A stretch of 64,000 nucleotides of DNA. Source: Sialis fuliginosa. Its lineage: Eukaryota; Arthropoda; Insecta; Megaloptera; Sialidae. The position numbers and the translations under genes are program-made. Each line of letters opens with the position of its first letter. Position 1 is the stretch's first letter. Under the pieces are notes generated by a model. That model saw nothing but the letters and a program-made list of their open reading frames with translations, searched no databases and was not told where the DNA came from. Shown here in pieces: positions 58,108-64,000 of this stretch. The stretch is from assembly GCA_961205875.1 (NCBI GenBank), contig OY540813.1:26693001-26757000 (forward strand). Direction: 5' to 3'.

Positions 58108-58177
58108 CCCCCCCCCCCCCCCTAGACCTAGCGCCGCCGGCGGAGGTCGGTTTCGCCTGCCCCTAACTACACCACTG
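58108..58177 (-). repeat. C15 run and hAT-like element end
   Basis: A run of 15 C (58108-58122) is followed by GCGCCGCCGGCGGAGG and then, read on the minus strand from 58177, CAGTGGTGTAGTTAGGGGCA. A CAGTGGNGTAGNTAGGGG start is a frequent terminus of insect hAT-like elements. Only this end is present. Confidence 0.5.
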
Positions 58178-58276
58178 GCCGTATCTTTCGAATATGGCGA
58201 GGAAAAAATATAAAATATTTGCTTTTTATAACATATTTTATAATTTCAAACTTTTAATGTGTAAGTATAATATAAC

Positions 58277-58840
58277 TAGAAGACCCGTTCCGGCTTTGCA
58301 CGGGAGTTAATATTTCACACCCTGTCACGTAATTGTTGTTTTAACTGACCCGGCAAACGTTGTTCTGCCCAAAAATAATTTGTTTCAAAATCATTCCATA
58401 AATACATATTTTTGTAAATATCTCGACTCCCGCACCACCTACCGGCTTAATTTTTTGTAAAAATATTTCTTTCCTCGTAACTAACATATTATATTCGGAA
58501 TATGAGCCAAGTCGGTCCATATACACATTCTCGACCCCAGCGCCACCTACCGAGTCCAAAAAAAAGATAAACCTAACGGAGCACCGAACGAACATATGGT
58601 GTAAATATGGCTTCGATAAGTTTAGTGGGTTATTTTTATATGGAAAAGATTCAATTTTTCGAAATATCTTGACCCAACCGCCTCCTTCCGGGTCCAAAAA
58701 ATCTATAAACTTATCGGAGCACCATACGAACATATAGTGTGAATATGGCTTCGATACATCCAATGGTTTAGGCCTGATGAGAACACATACATACTCACCA
58801 ACGTTTTTATATATTGAGATATAAAGAATATTTGAAACAT
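58277..58840. repeat. Retroelement-like tail with in-frame tandem repeats
   Basis: Starts AGACCCGTTCCGGCTTTGCA, a phrase common at insect retroelement ends. Three related units follow: CGACTCCCGCACCACCTACC (58424), CGACCCCAGCGCCACCTACC (58532) and TGACCCAACCGCCTCCTTCC (58670), spaced 108 and 138 bp, both multiples of three. On the minus strand 58341-58763 is open for 140 codons and shows the repeat as SKPYSHYMFVWCSDKFIDFL / SKPYLHHMFVRCSVRFIFFL and GGGWVKIF / GGAGVENVY / GGAGVEIF. No known domain. A repeat read by chance is the likelier explanation; a repeat-derived protein is not excluded. Confidence 0.45.
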
Positions 58841-59375
58841 TACATTGATTTTTTAAGGAATGAAATAACTCTAATTTTTTTTTTTAAATAATTCTATATA
58901 ATGGAAGAAAAGAATATACTTTTAATATATTCAACAAAGGTTATTCGTTCTATTGAAATATCCATCAAAAGTTTATCGCATTTCTTGTGACTGTAATGCG
59001 TGTAATATATAAAAACTTAATGAGATGTGTATACATTTTCTGGAAATGATTTTATTACTTTACACTTATCACCACATTCTAGAATCGCTAAATTAATTCA
59101 TAGTTATAAATCACAGATTCCCTGGATTCCAAGATTTGCTGTGTACGGTATTATTCTTTTATATTTGTTCTGTCGACTTATTGATGAGATTTTTTGTAAA
59201 GATTCAAAAGAATGATACACAATTTTTTTTAATCAACGTAAACATCATTGAACGCAGATAGAATGTTTTTGGAAATAAGAACCATAAAAAGATTCAATGC
59301 TGCAAAATTGTAACGGCTGCACGATAAGATACCTATATGATTTCCAATAATTACTGATATTAATTTTTAAATATG
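58841..59375. other. AT-rich stretch without recognised content
   Basis: A 62-codon frame at 59027-59215 has no recognisable domain; no repeat ends seen. Confidence 0.45.
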
Positions 59376-59377
59376 TA

Positions 59378-60310
59378 GGGAAGAGGTGCTGTTGAAACAG
59401 TTATTTGGTTTTCGATGATAACTTTGTTATTTTACTTAGTAATTATTTCAAATTTGGACACAATATAGTCTTTCTATTGAACTTCCAATCACCAAACAAC
59501 TTTTCTCAAAATATTAACCAGTGTATGTAGAAAGTATACGTAAAACCAAGGGAAGTTTGTCAAATGGCGCCGAGAAAGCTACAATTGAAACACCCCCATG
59601 TGTCAATTGAAAAAATATCAATAAAAAAGGAAATTTAAGAAACAAACCAAATGAAATAATTTTTATGCAAATTATAATTATTATTATTTTTGATATTAAA
59701 AGCAATACTGTTGTTAAGCCGTACTAAGGTTTTGTCGCCTCAATACAATAGGAAGTCAGAGAATTTTCGTCTTCTTGCGTAAATATTTGTTTTGTGTGAA
59801 CGATAATCGATTTGCTCTAAATTCAAGTCTTCTTTATATTTCTTAACGTACCTAGGTAAAGTCACATGTTCAGTTCCTAAATAGCGACTTTTCTTATTGT
59901 TTCAACCGACGCACTTTAAGTAACTAAATTGTTTTAATTGCAACCGCCAGTCCGAAAAATGTAACACAATGTACAGCATATTTAAATTACCATAAATTGA
60001 TTAAAAACATATAGTTCTATAACATACTTTGCTTCTTGATGAATTTACTTACCAAATATTATTAACGAGAAATGATTTTTGACTGTGTAACACAAACAAT
60101 ATTTTCGTACTTTAAAAATAATACACCAACTGAATAAGACTAATACTTGAATTGTCAAAACTCATTTGACAAAACAGTAGCGCCGACTCGGTCAGTAAAA
60201 CAGCAGCACATTAGCTAACTCAGACGCTATAAAGCTTTCATTTATGACCACTAGATGATTTTTTTTAAACATTTCAATTGACGCCGTGTTTCAACTGCAA
60301 CACTTCTCCC
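59378..60310. mobile_element. 0.93-kb TA-flanked transposon, GGGA(A/G)AAGTG-type ends
   Basis: TA at 59376-59377 and 60311-60312. Left end GGGAAGAGGTGCTGTTGAAA; right end, inverted, GGGAGAAGTGTTGCAGTTGA, alignable with small gaps over about 25 bp to TTGAAACA. Related motifs (CAATTGAAACACC at 59580, TGTTTCAACCGACGC at 59899, TTTCAATTGACGCCGTGTTT at 60276) recur inside. Like the 164-743 element it has TA targets, GGG termini and TGAAAC repeats. No transposase frame. Confidence 0.7.
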
Positions 60311-60589
60311 TAAGTTTATCATATAATATGAATAAATAAATAATAAAATAAAATAAATAAATAGTTAATTGTGTAACTAGGGTGTAAAATGATTGTTTTT
60401 CGCACGAATGTGAATGTTTGTTAGTCGAGGCGCAAATTAAAAAAAAAAATCCTAAAAAAAGTTTCATTTTCCGAAGTGATGAATAGATGCAACCCCTTAA
60501 TTTTTCTATGTATTAATATTAAAATTGAAAAAATTGACATTGCGAATTGATAACAGCGCATATTGAATATACATATATCATAAACACTC

Positions 60590-60795
60590 GAGATCTCAAG
60601 ATTTACCAACAACCCCGTTTCGCGCATTGTTGTTGTTTATTCGATAACTCTTATCGGTCGAACACACTATCCATTCCTCTCGCACTCATTCCACTCCCCC
60701 TCTACACCCCCATCCTGTCTTCTTTGTCACTATCTCACACGTTCTGTCTACTTTTATGCCCCTATTTATTCCGAGATAGACATCTGCTGGTGAAT
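60590..60795. promoter_or_regulatory. Promoter/insulator-like pyrimidine-rich block
   Basis: Non-repetitive and GC-richer. CGATAACTCTTATCG (60642-60656) places two CGATA elements head to head, the motif bound by BEAF/DREF-type factors and also containing GATA sites. C/T-rich sequence with CCACTCCCCCTCTACACCCC follows (60700 region). It lies about 380 bp upstream of the candidate exon at 61176, so it could be an internal promoter of the same gene. The 84-codon frame 60547-60801 has no known domain. Confidence 0.3.
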
Positions 60796-61175
60796 AACTG
60801 AACATTTTAATGTATATTTTATGCTGATAACAACAATAATGTTTATTTACAGCCCTGAGAAGCAATTTTCTTGTACAATATATAGTTATGTTTGTGAATT
60901 AAATGTTTTTTCTTGTCAATTTTTATAAAGCGGGATAATTGGTTCGTATGTTTATTGCCAGGTTAATTAATTGTTAAACAAAAAATGTGGGTCCTTTTGG
61001 TGGCATTTATTGCTTTTGAATTAGTTACTTCCTAATATATTATTATTAGGTTAATGTTTGTTTTTTGTTATCTCGAAATTTATTGTTATTTAAACATCGT
61101 ATTTAAAATACGTTTTCTATTTTTTATAAAATGTTAAATGGTGAATTCAATTAGTTAACATTTTTTACATTTCAG

Positions 61176-61243
61176 CACAAGATATTGATTTTAATCAAAA
61201 AGCGAATTTGTTCAATTTTGATGAAGTTATACGTTTCAAAAAG
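61176..61243 (+). CDS. Candidate 68-base internal coding exon
   Basis: Preceded by a good 3' splice site (TTAGTTAACATTTTTTACAT then TTCAG|C, with TTAAC as a possible branch point) and followed by AAAAG|GTTAGT. Of three frames, the one using two leading bases (CA) reads QDIDFNQKAN … FDEVIRFKK, 22 codons rich in charged residues, and ends exactly on a codon at the donor. One frame hits a stop at once; the other gives HKILILIKK…, less protein-like. The two leading bases need one base from upstream, as supplied by the candidate exon at 9544-9583 (G + CA = Ala). I do not recognise the protein; the next exon should be phase 0 and was not found with confidence before the window ends. It lies in no repeat I can see. 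Confidence 0.4.
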
Positions 61244-61534
61244 GTTAGTCGCCAAATACTGTCTCTTTTTAAAAAATTCTATATATGTTCCATATTTTTA
61301 GAGATAAATAAAAAATAAAAAAGCAGTATTATTAAAGATTTATACCCTTATTTGAAATTATTATCAAATATACCAATATCAGTTAGGCTATACTTTGTAA
61401 GCTTAGCTTGAACAAAAACAAGTCATATTTCTAAAATAATATTAGGGCTCCTAATATCATCCCCAGAGATTATCACATAATCATCGTATCATTATCATCA
61501 CCAAACAATATTAAATTTTCTGATTAGGTTTAAA

Positions 61535-61806
61535 GCCTTGGCACTTTACAGAAAGCAAATTATAACATGTTAGCTGCGTCAAAACGCAGCGCCGTTTCGA
61601 CGCAACTAACATGTCACTTGTATTGAAACACATACAATAGATTTGCAAGGCACTTTACAGAAAGCAAATTATAACATGTTAGCTGCGTCAAAACGCAGCG
61701 CCGTTTCGACGCAGCTAACATGTCACTTGTATTGAAACACATACAATAGATTTGCAAGGTCGAAGCGGTGACGGAGACCGTTTCTATTAAGTGTCAAGGC
61801 TTAAAA
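61535..61806. mobile_element. Foldback MITE family D (copy 2) with tandem duplication
   Basis: The ends carry AAAGCCTTGGCACTTTACAG (left) and, inverted, TAAGCCTTGACACTTAATAG (right). The right arm keeps GGTCGAAGCGGTGACGGAGA, which the left arm lacks: there ACAGAAA jumps straight to GCAAATTATAACATG. A 109-bp unit (61541-61649) is repeated immediately (61650-61758) with one visible difference (CAACTAAC versus CAGCTAAC). Each unit contains a complete central hairpin (TTAGCTGCGTCAAAACGCAG / GACGCAGCTAA). Copy 1 at 38340-38525 has a single unit. Confidence 0.8.
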
Positions 61807-62029
61807 GTCTTAAATTGTAAAACTAGGGCAGGCAGAGCATATAAATTTAGGACCCGGATTTTCTACATTGTTGATGGTTCTACGATGGGCATTGGTCTCA
61901 AGTCAACAGATTTATCGAAAAAAATAACAAAAAGTGTTACAAACGATTAAATGTAATCCATAACAATAGTTCCTAATATCATCCCCGAGACGATATTAAG
62001 CTATCGCTAGGATTTTTCTCTCGAATTTG
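61807..62029. other. Short stretch without recognised content
   Basis: AATATCATCCCCGAGACGAT near 61975 parallels AATATCATCCCCAGAGATTA near 61450, so the family D element may have inserted into, or been followed by, a small duplicated phrase. Confidence 0.35.
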
Positions 62030-62360
62030 ATATTTTTAATAAAACGGATGCATAACCTCAAACTTTTTTGCATCGTCATTCATCATTAGAAATAACAAAT
62101 TATATATTAAGATTTTATGTTAACTACAATGTATATTATATCTAACATTACTGTTATCAAAATATATTTGATAAAAAAACTCACTTTGTGCCTTTTTTTT
62201 CTTTTCTTAGAAACGCAAAGTAAATTTGAGCTATAACCTTTGGAATTACCTAAATAGCCGTGAAACGTCAAACATTTTTAGTTCCAGAAATTGATTTGAA
62301 ATGACACTGATTATTTTTGGAGAAAGACAATATGATGAAATTAGGCTCGGGGATGAAATT
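62030..62360. repeat. Repeat, apparent empty site of the 14.7-kb composite
   Basis: ATTAAGATTTTATGTTAACT through AACTCACTTTGTGCC matches 14700-14790, and GCAAAGTAAATTTGAGC through TTTTTAGTTCCAGAAATTGA and TTATTTTTGGAGAAAGACAA matches 15765-15860, with only about 20 bp between them here instead of about 970. Confidence 0.55.
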
Positions 62361-64000
62361 TGATAACTTGACCTTACTATTAAAAAAATGGTTTTTATAA
62401 AAATGTCGGTTCATCTGCCTGTCGGTCTATCCGGCAAATTAGCCGTATGATCTCGAACACTATTATTTTTAAAGTGACTTCATAATGTGCATGCATTTAT
62501 TCAGAATTGTTCTGGCAGTTAGTTGAAATTTATCATAGTTTTATATATGAAAGAAAACGATAAATTTAGAAAATGATGGTATTAAATTATATCTTGAAAT
62601 TCATTTTAGTTGTACATATGCAATATGACAAAGCTCTACAAACCCATACATATGTATGTTCACATATACATATATGTATATACATTTATATTTAAATTCT
62701 CATTCTTCTATAAAGAACTAAACACACATACCGTTCTCCAAAATTTAAAGGAATGGGTAACAATATTTCTATATTCAGGGCACCCAACAATATGAGAAAT
62801 AGGATATGTAATATTATCTTTTCTTCATATTCAAATATTACTTTTCTACTGTAATAATTTCAGAATATTTCATGTTATTCCAACTTTCTCATTTTGTTCT
62901 TTGTATTTTTTCCAGTTTGTTAATTTCGCGATGAAAAAGCTTTTGTAAAAAGAAATTTCTGTGTGTGTATGTTTTCTTTAAAATTATTTTTTGTTTCTTA
63001 GAATAATGATATCGTTTAAAACAGAAAGAGGAAATGAAATATGTAAGTATATATGTGACTGTAATTGTGTATATTTTTTCTTGTTCGTTTATGAATATTA
63101 TCAAAATATTTACCGTTTAAATTTTTCTTTTTTTGTTCCTTCCATTTTAAAAGTTAGCGATAATAATTACAAACAAATATATGAAATTAAACAATTTTAA
63201 ATATTCTAGTTACACATACAAAATATATCTAATTTATAACAAAAATAAAATATTTGTTCGCGAAAAATAAAAATAAACAAAACTCTTAATACAAAATAAA
63301 ACAAAAAAGTGCTCTGAAGTTAATAGAATTCTTGAAAAAAGTTATTTGAGTTTAAAAACATTGCCATAAATATTTCTTTCTTCTATTTGTTTATTTAGTG
63401 AGACGATATAATGATAATACATAAAAACAATACACATTTATAGTTTATATGAAACGATGTTAGTAGTAAAAAAATATACAAAAAATATCAATTTACATAA
63501 AAATGATCAGTCTGGATTGCAAAGTGTTTCTCTTTTTCTATCTTGAATATAAAGTGAATCATCAAAAGCAATTTATCATTCCTTTATGGTCTTCATTAGA
63601 AATCATTTAGAGAAGTGGGGTATATTCGTTTGATAGCCATGCATTATAAATTATATTTCTTATTGAAAGCGTTTATATTTATGTGTGAATTATATGTAAA
63701 CGCTTTTATTTATTGATGTAGTTTAGACTATTTCACAAGAATTTTCCTCGTAAAGTAGCATATGTAAATAAATGGTACTTATTTATTAACTTGTTTTGAA
63801 TTTTAGATTTTGATATTTTCTTCGTGTTTGGAGTTTATTTTTATAGCTGAACGTGTATAAAAATATATCATTAAATATGCCATTTACTTTTGAAATATTT
63901 ACAATTGTAAGAAAAATGAATACAAAACGTTTAAGCGTTGTAATCCTATTTCCTACTACAACATATCATATAATATTTGTCAATTATTGATTTCTTTCAA
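62361..64000. other. AT-rich stretch to window end, splice-like signals only
   Basis: No supported gene. Strong acceptor-like tracts occur at 62915 (TTTGTATTTTTTCCAG) and 63000 (TTTTTTGTTTCTTAG). The second is followed after 41 bases by AT|GTAAGT, but in the phase required after the 61243 donor it meets TAA after five codons. The first would give FVNFAMKKLL and a stop. 62404-62450 has a GTCTATCCGG phrase like a repeat tail. The remainder is filler. Confidence 0.45.

Noticed and set aside
63001-63041. Possible third exon between TTTCTTAG and GTAAGT
   Set aside because: In the phase required after 61243 it hits TAA after five codons.
1-64000. CRISPR array, bacterial operon or integrated prokaryotic island
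   Set aside because: No regularly spaced repeats, no ribosome binding sites and no long coding frames; the sequence is eukaryotic in character.

Overview
The window reads as a non-coding stretch of an AT-rich eukaryotic nuclear genome, most likely an insect. There are no bacterial operons, no ribosome binding sites and no long reading frames. Many families of short terminal-inverted-repeat elements sit in AT-rich filler, as in hemimetabolous insects; a hemipteran is my guess, but nothing in the sequence settles the order. Open reading frames are short (the longest is about 140 codons and lies in a repeat), and I recognise no complete known gene.

The best gene signal is two small candidate exons on the + strand. 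One is a possible first coding exon at 9544-9583 (13 codons plus one base, then AAG|GTGAGT). The other is a 68-base internal exon at 61176-61243 (TTTCAG| ... AAAAG|GTTAGT). Their phases fit: the spare G of the first completes a GCA codon in the second. If they are spliced together, nearly the whole window is one intron of about 51.6 kb, and every mobile element between them is intronic. This is inference and needs RNA evidence.

Layout. 0-5 kb: a TA-flanked transposon (164-743), two hairpin MITEs, two dispersed repeat families with second copies near 33 and 57 kb, and a GC-rich island with a perfect ecdysone-type inverted repeat (4730-4744). 5-12.6 kb: filler, a GC-rich block (7990-8350), a pogo-like element (8642-9343), the candidate first exon, more hairpin MITEs and a CpG-rich island (12240-12530). 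14.6-20 kb: a composite element seen filled at 14.7 kb and apparently empty at 62.1 kb, a GC-rich island, a 1.18-kb foldback (16297-17473) and a piggyBac-like TTAA MITE (19519-19761). 20-32 kb: mostly filler with a second, broken copy of the foldback (25834-26740), another TTAA MITE (29658-30020) and hairpins. 32-36 kb: an enhancer-like block with Ci and Su(H) type sites, a repeat copy, a hAT element with an exact 8-bp duplication (34512-35171) and a second enhancer-like block. 38-45 kb: small foldbacks, a 1.38-kb foldback with arms of about 570 bp (42806-44190), and more GC-rich islands. 49-54 kb: a second hAT element with an exact 8-bp duplication (49059-49865), repeat fragments and a small poly-A retroposon with an 11-bp duplication. 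55-56.2 kb: a near-perfect 1.2-kb palindrome with a tRNA-like Pol III unit in each arm. 56-64 kb: repeat copies, a retroelement tail with in-frame tandem repeats, a 0.93-kb TA-flanked element, a promoter-like block, the second candidate exon, a MITE with a fresh 109-bp tandem duplication, and filler.

Two themes stand out. Inverted-repeat elements that could fold into long double-stranded RNA are very common: more than ten here, three of them over 1 kb. A handful of GC-richer, non-repetitive islands carry recognisable transcription-factor motifs and are the best candidates for host regulatory DNA.
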